Below, in pieces: positions 16,986-25,411 of a DNA stretch of 64,000 nucleotides. Positions within the stretch are counted from its first letter, which is position 1, and the number at the start of each line of letters is the position of its first letter. The position numbers were made by a program, and so were the translations under genes. The notes beneath the pieces were generated by a model, which worked only from the letters and a program-made list of their open reading frames with translations, did no database searches and was not told the origin of the DNA. The DNA is from an uncultured Christensenellaceae bacterium (GTDB lineage: Bacteria; Bacillota; Clostridia; Christensenellales; Borkfalkiaceae): NCBI GenBank assembly GCA_910586655.1, contig CAJUIR010000006.1:1-64000 (forward strand). Reading direction: 5' to 3'.

Positions 16986-17696
16986 TTATAAGGGTTTCAG
17001 CGTCTCGACGTTAAAATACTTCCAAGGGGTTTCTTCCGCGGGCGGCAAAATCAAAAACCGAAGCCGCTCTTTGCTGACGGGATGCGTGAACCCGAGCGAA
17101 TAAGCCCAAAGCGCAAGATTGCCCTTTACCGCCTTTTCGCCGCCGTAGCGCATGTCGCCGTATACGGGATGCGAGATGCCTGCCGTCTGTACGCGGATCT
17201 GATGGCTTCTGCCCGTATGAAGTCTGATTTCGGTCAAAGAAAGTCCGTTTTTCTGCTCCAATACGCGATAATCCAGCGACGCTAATTTCGCGCCGTCGGT
17301 CCCCTGCGTACACAGATACACCATGTTGTTTACGGTGTTTTTTTTCAGATAGTTGACGAGTGTGCCGCTCTCCTGCGAAAGCGCGCCGCAAAGCACCGCA
17401 AGATATTTTTTTTCGAAATCTCCCGACGCCATCTGTTCGCACAGCCTGCCCGCCGCTTTGCTCGTTTTCGCAAACACCATCACGCCGCCCGTAGGACGGT
17501 CGAGACGGTGAACCAGTCCGATGTAGACGTTCCCCTGTTTGTTGTATTTGACGCGAACGTATTCCTTCACGCGGTCGAATAAACTTTCGTCTCCGCTCTC
17601 GTCGGGACACGTCGCCAAATTCTGCGGTTTTAACACCACGATGATGTGGTTATCCTCGTAAAGGATCGTAAGCGGATTTTCAAGATTCGTTGACAT
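16986..17696 (-). CDS. RluA-family pseudouridine synthase (second copy)
   Basis: 236-residue pseudouridine synthase without an S4 domain. Motifs: LYEDNHIIVVLKPQNL at the start, GLVHRLDRPTGGVMVFAKTS (catalytic Asp), RLHTGRSHQIRVQTAG and HPVYGDMRYGG. Close to the short RluA-type subfamily of Firmicutes; target base unknown. AGGAGG lies 6 nt before the ATG. It overlaps the upstream methyltransferase by 17 nt, pointing to a two-gene RNA-modification operon. Confidence 0.93.
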   Translation of the reverse strand: MSTNLENPLTILYEDNHIIVVLKPQNLATCPDESGDESLFDRVKEYVRVKYNKQGNVYIGLVHRLDRPTGGVMVFAKTSKAAGRLCEQMASGDFEKKYLAVLCGALSQESGTLVNYLKKNTVNNMVYLCTQGTDGAKLASLDYRVLEQKNGLSLTEIRLHTGRSHQIRVQTAGISHPVYGDMRYGGEKAVKGNLALWAYSLGFTHPVSKERLRFLILPPAEETPWKYFNVETLKPL

Positions 17697-18543
17697 AAAT
17701 TCCTCCTGCGCCGCAAGGGAGCGGAATTCCTTCTTCTGTGGGAAGCCCTACTTCGTATGCTTCGATTCTGCCGCCCAGCCCAGCAAGCGAGAGGGTAAGC
17801 AAATTGGAGAGCACGGCGGGCTGCAACCCCGTGGTATAACTGTTGATCAAAACAAAGAGCGGACGGTCGCTCAAAAGTCCCGAACACAACTTCACGAACG
17901 GGAAAAGCCCCGTTTCGATCTTCCACATCTCTCCCCCGGGTCCCCTGCCGTAAGAGGGAGGATCCATTACGATCGCGTCGTAGCGGTTTCCCCGACGGAG
18001 TTCGCGCTGTACGAACTTCACGCAGTCGTCTACGATATATCGGATCCCGCTTGTAATGCCAGAAAGCCTTGCGTTTTCTCCCGCGCGCTCGACCATACCT
18101 TTCGCAGCGTCTACGTGCGTTACTTCCGCGCCCGCCTTTGCCAAGGCAACGCTCGCGCCGCCCGTATAGGCAAAGAGATTTAAAACTTTGATCTTCCTGC
18201 CCGCCTTCCGAACAAGTTCCGCAGTTCTGTCCCAGTTGACCGCCTGTTCGGGAAAAAGACCGGTATGTTTGAACCCCATCGGCTTCACGGAAAACACGCA
18301 ATCCCGATAGGAGATATTCCAGGTTTCGGGGATTTTACGGCGGTATTCCCATGCGCCGCCGCCCTTTTCGCTGCGGCGGTACACGGCGTCGATCCGCGGA
18401 TCGGAAAACAAGTCGTAACCGGCATCCCATATGACCTGCGGATCGGGACGGAGCAACACCGTTTCTCCCCAACGCTCCAATTTATAACCGCCGCCCGTGG
18501 CGAGTACGGCGTAATCCTTCCAATGTTCGGCAAGACGAATCAT
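17680..18543 (-). CDS. Class I SAM-dependent methyltransferase (RlmI/RlmK-like, PUA-less)
   Basis: 287 residues. The SAM-binding motif is VLNLFAYTGGASVALAKAGAEVTHVDAA, and the catalytic motif DAIVMDPPSYGRGPGG fits the family of rRNA 5-methylcytosine methyltransferases related to RlmI, though the N-terminal PUA domain is missing. It pairs with a pseudouridine synthase, which supports RNA as substrate. I start at the ATG at 18543 (MIRLAEHW): a promoter ends 6 nt before it, so the mRNA is predicted leaderless; upstream in-frame codons lie inside that promoter. Confidence 0.88.
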   Translation of the reverse strand: MIRLAEHWKDYAVLATGGGYKLERWGETVLLRPDPQVIWDAGYDLFSDPRIDAVYRRSEKGGGAWEYRRKIPETWNISYRDCVFSVKPMGFKHTGLFPEQAVNWDRTAELVRKAGRKIKVLNLFAYTGGASVALAKAGAEVTHVDAAKGMVERAGENARLSGITSGIRYIVDDCVKFVQRELRRGNRYDAIVMDPPSYGRGPGGEMWKIETGLFPFVKLCSGLLSDRPLFVLINSYTTGLQPAVLSNLLTLSLAGLGGRIEAYEVGLPTEEGIPLPCGAGGIYVNES

Positions 18544-18549
18544 GATGAT

Positions 18550-18578
18550 ATTATATAAAACCCTTTTGAATTTGTAAA
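18550..18578 (-). promoter_or_regulatory. Leaderless promoter of the methyltransferase operon
   Basis: Minus strand TTTACA (18573-18578), 17-nt spacer, TATAAT (18550-18555), then 6 nt to the ATG; no Shine-Dalgarno. Confidence 0.82.
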
Positions 18579-18629
18579 GTAAATCTCCGCGGCGAAAAAA
18601 AGAAACAAGCAATAAAACGAATTTTACCG

Positions 18630-18657
18630 TTAAAAAAGCGCCGCATATGCGGCGCTT
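18630..18657 (-). terminator. Intrinsic terminator of the GH51-like gene
   Basis: Perfect palindrome AAGCGCCGCA-TATGCGGCGCTT region (18636-18657) followed by TTTT on the minus strand. Confidence 0.92.
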
Positions 18658-18666
18658 CGGAATCTG

Positions 18667-20466
18667 TTATTTTTTGAAAACAAGCACCTGAAAACTGTGC
18701 GGCGGCAGCGTAAGGGTTCGTTCGCCCGTCGGTGCAATGATTTCGGGTACGATTTTTTCGGGATCCGAAGGCGTATTGCAATCGGTCTTTTGGCCGTGCA
18801 AACAGATGATCTGCGTCAGCGCGCCGAAATCGTGATCGCCTTCCACTTCCGCTTCCCAAGATTCGTCGCACGCATTCACCGCTTTTACAAACGTGAACGC
18901 GTCGCGTTGGGTCGCCGAAACATAAACGCCGTTTTGGCTTGACTCGGCGTTCAGCCGAACATTGCCTGTATGAACGCTGAACAGTTTCTGTACGTAATAA
19001 TTTGGAGTAAGATAAACGGAATTTCCGTCAAACCAAACGAGTCCCGTCCCGCGCTTCGAATAGCAAAGACGCGCCAATAAGGGGGCATACGATTTGAATT
19101 CGGGAGCAAGCGAACCGCTTTCCGATCCCGTCAGATACGCCGCCTCCGCAAGCGCGCATTCCCATGAATTCGCCTGCGGTCCGTCTTCCGTTTTACAATC
19201 GGACACTGCCGCGAACGCACCCGCAGAAATACTTTCTCCGCACACGTCTGTCCTGAATTCGTTTGCTTTTCGATAAAACGCATCGGGCGCTAAAAACAGA
19301 TCGTCTTCCGTTGTAATCATTTTGAGCGCGGGGTATTTTTCGGCGAACCGTACCCGCAATAATTCTACCGTCTTTTTTGCAACGGCAGAATGTTTTTCCG
19401 CTAAGCCGCGTCCGTAAGAAACCGCCAGATATTCCAGACCGAACGGTTCGGCATGTCCCATTTCGGCGCGCACTCTGCCCCAAAGCGTATCCGTCCCGCC
19501 GCAGGCAAATTCCGCGATATCCTGCGCGTCCTGTATGATTGCTTCCGTTTCCGCTTCTCCGAGCACGCCGGCCGAAACGGGAAGATACACCGTAGGAATC
19601 GGTTTTGCGCCCAAATACTGCGCAAAGCGAAAATACTCGTAATATCCGATTCCGAGCGACTGCCCGAAATGCGGACCTTGCCCAAAATCCGATTGCACGG
19701 GATTTCCGTTTGCCGACCGAAACGGAAGATAAGACTTCCTGCGTTCGGTCTGCCCGATCGAATACTTCCAAAGATAACGGGACGCTCCTGCTTCATGCAA
19801 CTCTCCCTCGCCGGGAAAGCGCAGAAACGCAGGCTTCATTTCTTTTAACGTTACCGCAAGATCGCGGCGGAACACGCCCAGAACGGCGTTCGCAGGCATC
19901 ATCGAAAAACAATCCAGATGAATGACGCCCGTTTTGGCAAGGGTAAAACAGAAATCCGCGCGCGCGGCGTCCGATTTGCTCTTTAAACGGAAGGAATAAC
20001 GCCGCCACTGTCCGTCCGGTTTAATTTTTACTTTTTTGTGGATCAAACGCGTTCCGTTTTGATACACTCCCACTTCCGCGGCGCCCTTATAAGTATAGGA
20101 ACGCGCATAAAACGAGATATGATATTCTTTCCCCGCGTTGAGATAGATCCCGTCGAACGCTTTATTTTTGATCCCCGCGCCTGCTTGATTCACGGTCAGT
20201 CTCAAATAATGCGGATTTTCCGAATAGAGCGGACGGTCGTCTTTTACTTTCAAAGCAATATCAGAGCCGTCGGGATACCCCTGCCATCCGTAACTTCCGT
20301 CGTCGGAAAAAACTCCGCCGCCAACGGTTTTCGCTTCGAAATTTCTGTTTTCGAGCATCTCGGCATACAGACCGCCGTCGAGACAGTAATCGGCGTCTTC
20401 GACGTACAGCCCTGTTCCGCCGCATACAACGGGCGATTTTTCTTGCTGCGTGATTGAAATTTTCAT
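18667..20466 (-). CDS. GH51-like protein lacking both catalytic glutamates
   Basis: 599 residues resembling GH51 alpha-L-arabinofuranosidases end to end: DGGLYAEMLENRNFE at the N-terminus, a CBM4-like segment (about 40-200), LRFPGEGELHEA, YLWKYSIGQTERR, ECALAEAAYLTGSESGS, SYAPLLARL and TPNYYVQKLFS. However, the acid/base segment, normally GNE, reads VSYGR (Gly352 for Glu), and the nucleophile segment, normally GEYA, reads GAFA (Ala417 for Glu). The stretch between them is also about 30 residues short. A sugar-binding or structural role is more likely than hydrolysis. No signal peptide. AAGGAA before the ATG; 26 nt downstream of the Na/Pi symporter gene, probably co-transcribed. Confidence 0.82.
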   Translation of the reverse strand: MKISITQQEKSPVVCGGTGLYVEDADYCLDGGLYAEMLENRNFEAKTVGGGVFSDDGSYGWQGYPDGSDIALKVKDDRPLYSENPHYLRLTVNQAGAGIKNKAFDGIYLNAGKEYHISFYARSYTYKGAAEVGVYQNGTRLIHKKVKIKPDGQWRRYSFRLKSKSDAARADFCFTLAKTGVIHLDCFSMMPANAVLGVFRRDLAVTLKEMKPAFLRFPGEGELHEAGASRYLWKYSIGQTERRKSYLPFRSANGNPVQSDFGQGPHFGQSLGIGYYEYFRFAQYLGAKPIPTVYLPVSAGVLGEAETEAIIQDAQDIAEFACGGTDTLWGRVRAEMGHAEPFGLEYLAVSYGRGLAEKHSAVAKKTVELLRVRFAEKYPALKMITTEDDLFLAPDAFYRKANEFRTDVCGESISAGAFAAVSDCKTEDGPQANSWECALAEAAYLTGSESGSLAPEFKSYAPLLARLCYSKRGTGLVWFDGNSVYLTPNYYVQKLFSVHTGNVRLNAESSQNGVYVSATQRDAFTFVKAVNACDESWEAEVEGDHDFGALTQIICLHGQKTDCNTPSDPEKIVPEIIAPTGERTLTLPPHSFQVLVFKK

Positions 20467-20492
20467 GATAATTCCTTAAATCGGGAAATCGT

Positions 20493-22151
20493 TCATTCGA
20501 TCGAATGCGCGATAAACGTGATATGGTCTGCCGCGCGTTCGAGATTTCCGACGAGGTTGATGAATACGTTCGAATTTTCGGGCTGACATTTTCCCTCGTT
20601 CAAACGTTGAATGTGCATATTGACGATCTGTTTCTTGGTTTTGTCGATTTCGTCTTCGAGTTTGTCCACCTCGCTCAGACCGTCGTAATCCTTATAGAGG
20701 AACGTCGCAAGCGAAAGCACGTACAAGTTTTTGATCTTCTCGTGCATTTCTTTGGTCATCTCGATAAAATCGTTTGAAAATACGAGTTCGTCGTTGACGT
20801 AATGGTTGGTATATTTTGTTACGTTGTCGGCAAGTTCGCCGATACGCATGACGTCGTTGAGCACGTAATGTAAATTGGAAATAGTCTTTTCGTCTTCCAT
20901 GGCGAGCGAGGACGCGGATAACTTGACAAGGTATTCTACCATGATTTTATTCGCATTGGAAAGTTCTTTGTTGTGTTCCAGCACCTTTTCCTTTGCAGAA
21001 ACGTCTTTGGCGACAAACGCGTCCACCGCGAGATTCAACGTATCCATCGAGAAGGAAAATATCTTTCCCGTTTCCTGATAGATATGTCCGAGCGCGATCG
21101 AGGGACTGCGCATCAGACGTTCGTCCAAATCGGCGGTTATGCCTGCCTGCTCCTGCTTCACGGGCGATTTCTTTTCGCGCACCATCAGGTTTGCAAGTTT
21201 TACAAACATATTGATAAACGGCAGGAACAACAACGTACAGATGACGTTAAACAGCGTATGGAACATCGCGATCTGGAACTCGGGATGATTGGGGAACAAG
21301 GCAACCAGCACGGAATCGCCGAAGCCGCTCCAACAGAGCAGGAAGACCATAAAGATGACCGCGCCAAACAAGTTGAACATGAAATGAATGAACGCAGCGC
21401 GTTTTGCGTTTGTGGAAGCGCCCAAGGAAGAAAGCAGCGCCGTGACGCAAGTTCCGATATTGGAACCGATGATGATATAGTAAACTGCGTTTCCGCCGCC
21501 GCCGATGATCAGCCCCTGCCCCGCCATCGTGATAATGATCGCATTCACCGCAGAAGACGACTGTACCAGCGCGGTCAGCGCAATACCGATCAAAAGCAAC
21601 AACGCCGGATTTTTCATCCAGACAAGCGCTTTGGAAACGGCTTGATAGGCTTCGCTCCCTTCTTCAAACGACATTGCTTCCGACATAAACGTCAGTCCTA
21701 CGAAAATCAGTCCTAACCCCGCAAGCGCACTTCCCACCGACTTTACTTTTTCGTCTTTCGAGAACATTCCCATAAAAACGCCGACGGCGGTAAGACACAG
21801 CAGAAGCGACGTTACGTCGAACGTATTCAAAGAAACCAGCCATGCGGTGATCGTCGTTCCCACGTTCGCGCCCATAATAACCGCAGTTCCTTGGAACAAC
21901 GTCATAATACCGGCGTTGACAAGTCCCACGACCATAATCGTCGTTAAAGAGGAACTTTGCGCGATCATGGTAACGCCCGTACCGATCCCGACGCCCGCAA
22001 AACGGTTCTTCGACGTTTTGTTCAACATCGTTCGCAATTTTCCGTGCGCAAGACGCGTCATGTTATCGGACAGACTGGTCATACCCATGAGGAACGCTCC
22101 CATTCCTCCGAATATCTTCACGACGATTTCTATATAGTCCATTACACCCAT
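20493..22151 (-). CDS. Na/Pi cotransporter family protein with PhoU-like domain
   Basis: 552 residues. The membrane half (1-320) has the duplicated Na+/phosphate symporter repeats with the QSSS motifs: GVTMIAQSSSLTTIMVVGLVNAG and TALVQSSSAVNAIIITMAGQG, and GANVGTT/GSNIGTC. The C-terminal half (360-552) is a helical PhoU-like domain. Imports phosphate or a related anion with sodium. GAGGAG lies rather far from the first ATG (15 nt), so the ATG three codons on (MDYIEIV) is an alternative start. A TATAAT box lies near 22190. Confidence 0.9.
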   Translation of the reverse strand: MGVMDYIEIVVKIFGGMGAFLMGMTSLSDNMTRLAHGKLRTMLNKTSKNRFAGVGIGTGVTMIAQSSSLTTIMVVGLVNAGIMTLFQGTAVIMGANVGTTITAWLVSLNTFDVTSLLLCLTAVGVFMGMFSKDEKVKSVGSALAGLGLIFVGLTFMSEAMSFEEGSEAYQAVSKALVWMKNPALLLLIGIALTALVQSSSAVNAIIITMAGQGLIIGGGGNAVYYIIIGSNIGTCVTALLSSLGASTNAKRAAFIHFMFNLFGAVIFMVFLLCWSGFGDSVLVALFPNHPEFQIAMFHTLFNVICTLLFLPFINMFVKLANLMVREKKSPVKQEQAGITADLDERLMRSPSIALGHIYQETGKIFSFSMDTLNLAVDAFVAKDVSAKEKVLEHNKELSNANKIMVEYLVKLSASSLAMEDEKTISNLHYVLNDVMRIGELADNVTKYTNHYVNDELVFSNDFIEMTKEMHEKIKNLYVLSLATFLYKDYDGLSEVDKLEDEIDKTKKQIVNMHIQRLNEGKCQPENSNVFINLVGNLERAADHITFIAHSIE

Positions 22152-22261
22152 ATGTTTATGCGTTTTCTCCTCGTCCGTATAAAACCTTACGTTTATTATA
22201 CAAGAAATTAAGGCATATTCATTCGGCTTTCAATATATTGAAAATATAAACTTTTTTCCAT

Positions 22262-22292
22262 AAAAAAAGACATTCGCAAGGAATGTCTTTTT
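22262..22292 (-). terminator. Intrinsic terminator of the tRNA-Pro unit
   Basis: AAAAAAGACATTC-GCAAG-GAATGTCTTTTTT, symmetrical; T-run on the minus strand directly after the tRNA CCA end. Confidence 0.92.
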
Positions 22293-22369
22293 TGGTCGAG
22301 GCGACGGGATTCGAACCCACGACCTCTTGGTCCCGAACCAAGCGCGCTACCAAACTGCGCTACGCCTCG
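22293..22369 (-). tRNA. tRNA-Pro (anticodon CGG)
   Basis: Minus strand: acceptor CGAGGCG/CGCCTCG, D arm GCGC/GCGC, anticodon stem CTTGG/CCAAG with loop TTCGGGA (anticodon CGG, codon CCG), T arm GTGGG-TTCGAAT-CCCGT (last pair G-U), discriminator A, encoded CCA. C1-G72 is the usual bacterial proline acceptor pair. Confidence 0.95.
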
Positions 22370-22428
22370 ATATTGGCATTTTATGCCGCGAAACGCCGGT
22401 TATAAAGCGCTTCGTCTGAATATTGTAA

Positions 22429-22453
22429 TGCCGCGAAGATTTCCTTCGCGGCA
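22429..22453 (-). terminator. Hairpin between the two tRNA-Pro genes
   Basis: TGCCGCGAAG-ATTTC-CTTCGCGGCA, a 10-bp stem 3 nt beyond the CCA end of tRNA-Pro(AGG). There is no T-run after it, so it may be a processing signal rather than a terminator. Confidence 0.5.
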
Positions 22454-22456
22454 CGT

Positions 22457-22533
22457 TGGTTGAGGTGACGGGACTTGAACCCACGACCTCTTGGTCCCTA
22501 ACCAAGCGCGCTACCAAACTGCGCTACACCTCA
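22457..22533 (-). tRNA. tRNA-Pro (anticodon AGG)
   Basis: Minus strand: acceptor TGAGGTG/CACCTCA, same D arm and anticodon stem as its neighbour, but loop TTAGGGA, giving anticodon AGG with A at position 34. T arm GTGGG-TTCAAGT-CCCGT (one G-U pair), discriminator A, encoded CCA. A34 outside tRNA-Arg and U1-A72 in a proline tRNA are both uncommon in bacteria. Confidence 0.92.
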
Positions 22534-22548
22534 ATAAAAGCATTTATC

Positions 22549-22576
22549 ATTATAGAGAAATTTTATCATGTGTCAA
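22549..22576 (-). promoter_or_regulatory. Promoter of the tRNA-Pro unit
   Basis: Minus strand TTGACA (22571-22576), 16-nt spacer, TATAAT (22549-22554); start expected near 22542. Confidence 0.85.
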
Positions 22577-22617
22577 GCATTTTACCCGTATTTTCGGGCA
22601 AATTTTTCTCGATCCTT

Positions 22618-23931
22618 TTAATTTCTCCGATAAATGCTTGCAGAAAAGGGAGGAAGATAAATATCGTTTAAATTGCGGACTTGTCCGCTCAGCAAATCGG
22701 TCCCTTCCGCTTCCTCTACGCGCACGGTGCAATCCCCCGCGCCGATATTGATCGCAACGATCAGTTTTTCCCCTTCGAATTCCCGCACGAATGACAGATT
22801 GGTATTTTGCAGCGTCGCCTTGGAATAACTCCCGTAAGAAAGCGCGCGGCTGCTTTTACGGATTCCGGCAAGTTTGCGGATGTGCGAGTTCAGTTCGGGA
22901 TACGCAGAACGATCGATCGAATCGATGCAGGGACGAAGATACGCGTCGTTCTCACCCTTATCGCCCTCGGCACCGAATTCCGACCCGTAATAAATACAGG
23001 GCATTCCCGGAATCGTAAACAATAGCGTATAGAGGTTGAGCAAATTCCGTCTTTCTTTCAATGCGGTGCAGACGCGCGGCACGTCGTGATTATCCAAAAA
23101 GTTCAGCATCCGTTTGCCCGTATAAAGCGCCCACGGCTGCGAAGAAAATAAACGCGTTAAGGAGTGTTCGATTTCAAACAGATTTTCCGAATTGAACGCC
23201 GACGTCATTCCCTTATAGCACTCGTAATTCGTGATCGAATCGAGGCGTTCGGGACTGACGTTCTGCTGAAAATTACCGCAATGGATCACTTCCCCGACTA
23301 AATAAAAATCGGGTTTCTTTTCCCTCACCGTGCGACGGATCATCTCCATAAACCATGCGGGAAGCAAATAACATACGTCTAATCGCAACCCGTCGATGTG
23401 AAATTCGTCGATCCAGAACCGAACGGCGTCCATCAGATAATTTTGTACGTCGGCATTTTCCAGCCGCAGTTTGACCAATTCCGGATGCCCCTCCCAGTTC
23501 TCGTAATCAAAGCCGTCGTTATAACGGGAATTTCCGTGAAAATCGATGTTGAACCAAAAGCGGTAATCGGTCCCCTCCCGTTTTTCGCGCACTTCCCGAA
23601 AGGGCGCAAACTCTCTGCCCGTATGATTGAACACGCCGTCCAATACGACTCGGATCCCGTTTTCGTGAAACTGCTCCACGAGCAGTTTGAGATCTTCGTT
23701 CGTCCCGAGCCGTCTGTCCACACGGAAAAAATTCACGGTATCGTAACCGTGCCGCTCGCTTTCGAACAGCGGATTCAATAGAACGGCGCCGACCCCGAGT
23801 TCCTTCAGCCGCGGGATCTCATCGCCGATTTTCCCGAGTCTGTGTCTGATCTCCCCGAAATCGTTTGCCTGCTCCGCTCCGCAAAACCCCAACGGATATA
23901 TCTGATAAAATACGCTTTCGTCAAACCACAT
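22618..23931 (-). CDS. GH13 alpha-amylase family glycosidase (neopullulanase/cyclomaltodextrinase-like)
   Basis: 437-residue cytosolic (beta/alpha)8-barrel enzyme. The four conserved GH13 regions are present: DGVFNHTG, GLRLDVCY (nucleophile Asp), LVGEVI (acid/base Glu) and NFLDNHDVPR (third Asp). The N-terminal carbohydrate-binding domain of neopullulanases is missing; the protein starts at the barrel (MWFDESVFYQIYPLGFCG). Acts on alpha-1,4-glucans or maltodextrins. AAGGAGAT lies 6 nt before the ATG. Confidence 0.92.
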   Translation of the reverse strand: MWFDESVFYQIYPLGFCGAEQANDFGEIRHRLGKIGDEIPRLKELGVGAVLLNPLFESERHGYDTVNFFRVDRRLGTNEDLKLLVEQFHENGIRVVLDGVFNHTGREFAPFREVREKREGTDYRFWFNIDFHGNSRYNDGFDYENWEGHPELVKLRLENADVQNYLMDAVRFWIDEFHIDGLRLDVCYLLPAWFMEMIRRTVREKKPDFYLVGEVIHCGNFQQNVSPERLDSITNYECYKGMTSAFNSENLFEIEHSLTRLFSSQPWALYTGKRMLNFLDNHDVPRVCTALKERRNLLNLYTLLFTIPGMPCIYYGSEFGAEGDKGENDAYLRPCIDSIDRSAYPELNSHIRKLAGIRKSSRALSYGSYSKATLQNTNLSFVREFEGEKLIVAINIGAGDCTVRVEEAEGTDLLSGQVRNLNDIYLPPFSASIYRRN

Positions 23932-23955
23932 TGCTTATCTCCTTATTCAATCGTT

Positions 23956-23984
23956 ATCTTAACATACTTTGCCTTATATTACAA
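23956..23984 (-). promoter_or_regulatory. Promoter of the GH13 amylase gene
   Basis: Minus strand TTGTAA (23979-23984), 17-nt spacer, TAAGAT (23956-23961). Confidence 0.7.
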
Positions 23985-24145
23985 TAGAAAACGTGAAAAT
24001 AAGCGATTCTACTCTCAGTAGAGTCCGTTTTTGTTTAGTAGAACGAGAAACAAAAAAGGGAGAGTGAATTTGCAAAAACTAGCGTGTATTTTGAGGAAAA
24101 AAGTGGTAAATTATAAATAAGAAATTTTTATCATTCGGAGGCACT

Positions 24146-25048
24146 ATGGCTGATTTTGAAATTTTCGTTGATTCGTGTTCCAACATACCGGACGCGATCC
24201 GCAAAGAACGCAACATCCGCGTCATTTCTTACATCTGCACGATCAACGGCGAGGAGTACGTGTGCGTGGACGAAAAACGCAATTACACCGAAACCGCGAA
24301 ATTATTCTATAAAAAAATGCGCGAAGGCGCCGACGTCAAATCTTCGCTCATCGGAGAAGAACGCTTTGCGGACGCGATGATCCCCTGCCTGGAAGACGGC
24401 AAAGATATCATTCTGATTACCCTGACTTCCGGTTTGAGCGGAACGTATTACCAGGCGGTCGCGGCACAAAAGGAATTGCAGAAGAAATATCCCGACCGTA
24501 AAATTTATATCTTCGACAGCGCAAACGCATCGCTCGGCGAAGGCTTGCTTGCCATTAAAGTCGCGGATCTGCGCGACAAAGGAGAAAGCGTAGACGCGTG
24601 CGCCGAATGGCTGAAAAAAAACATTTACCGCATGAACAGTTATTTCACGGTGGACGATTTGAAATACCTCAGAAAGAGCGGCAGAATTTCCACGGCGCTC
24701 GCCATTGCAGGCACCATTCTCAACATCAAACCGATGCTGTGCGCAGACGGCGGCGAAAGCGCGAAAATGCACCTGTTCGGGAAAGTCCGCGGCAGAAAGA
24801 AAGCCCTCTCCGCCATCGTGGAAGCATTCGATAAAAACGTGATCGACCCCGAATCCCAAACGATCGCCATTGCGCATGCCGACTGCGAAAACGAGGCGTT
24901 GGAACTTGCGCAAACGCTGAAAGAACACGGCGCCAAGGACATTATCATCGAGTATTACGATATTTGTTCGGGTACGCACGTCGGACCGGGTACGCTTGCC
25001 CTGTTCTTTATGGGCGGAGACCGCCGCAAAAATGCTGCCAAAGCATAA
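24146..25048 (+). CDS. DegV-family fatty-acid-binding protein
   Basis: 300 residues. DegV/FakB-type protein that binds a fatty acid; in Firmicutes FakB presents it to the FakA kinase. Signature segments: IFVDSCSNIPD at the N-terminus, ITLTSGLSGTYYQAV, YRMNSYFTVDDLKYLRKSGRIS and GTHVGPGTLALFFMG at the end. CGGAGG lies 6 nt before the ATG; a TATAAA -10 box is near 24113. Monocistronic; FakA is not in the window. Confidence 0.94.
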   Translation: MADFEIFVDSCSNIPDAIRKERNIRVISYICTINGEEYVCVDEKRNYTETAKLFYKKMREGADVKSSLIGEERFADAMIPCLEDGKDIILITLTSGLSGTYYQAVAAQKELQKKYPDRKIYIFDSANASLGEGLLAIKVADLRDKGESVDACAEWLKKNIYRMNSYFTVDDLKYLRKSGRISTALAIAGTILNIKPMLCADGGESAKMHLFGKVRGRKKALSAIVEAFDKNVIDPESQTIAIAHADCENEALELAQTLKEHGAKDIIIEYYDICSGTHVGPGTLALFFMGGDRRKNAAKA

Positions 25049-25090
25049 AACCTGTTAAACCCAAGACAGCATTAAAATATAAAACAATCA

Positions 25091-25124
25091 CAACGCCCCG
25101 AAGGAAAATTCCTTCGGGGCGTTG
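25091..25124 (+). terminator. Strong hairpin after degV
   Basis: Sixteen-bp stem with arms CAACGCCCCGAAGGAA and its complement, loop AA. Only GATTCT follows, so termination efficiency is uncertain. Confidence 0.65.
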
Positions 25125-25160
25125 ATTCTACCCTGTATCACACTGATAAGCAGTCGTATA

Positions 25161-25265
25161 TTACAACGCTTTTACGGAATCGGCAATCAACTGTGTAACG
25201 AACTGCGCGCCCGCAACGGAGAGGTGAACTCCGTCCTCTCTGAAATAATGACCGCTCGTCACATA
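25161..25265 (-). pseudogene. Remnant of an SGNH/GDSL hydrolase C-terminus
   Basis: The last about 31 codons of an open frame read SGHYFREDGVHLSVAGAQF and end in a helix LIADSVKAL. This is the block V Asp-x-x-His region and final helix of a GDSL hydrolase. Upstream the frame runs into the asnS terminator and carries no other hydrolase block, so only the 3' end of a former gene survives. The rest of 25049-25411 holds the degV hairpin and the asnS terminator. Confidence 0.6.
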
Positions 25266-25342
25266 ATAATACTGTAATATATAAAACAATCTCGTCCGCA
25301 TGCAATGGAAACTTTCACCTAAGGGCGCGGTTTTCGTTATAC

Positions 25343-25380
25343 AAAAAAAACCGCCAAGAAATTCGATCCTTGACGGTTTG
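25343..25380 (-). terminator. Intrinsic terminator of asnS
   Basis: Minus strand AAACCGTCAAG ... CTTGGCGGTTT followed by TTTTT. Confidence 0.9.
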
Positions 25381-25411
25381 GTAAACACAATATTTAAAGG
25401 TATTGAAAAGT

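Noticed and set aside
20973..21716. Long antisense open frames, e.g. opposite the Na/Pi symporter, GH51-like, asnS, glmS and rnfG genes
   Set aside because: They are shadows on the other strand of well-supported genes and have no ribosome site or family motif.
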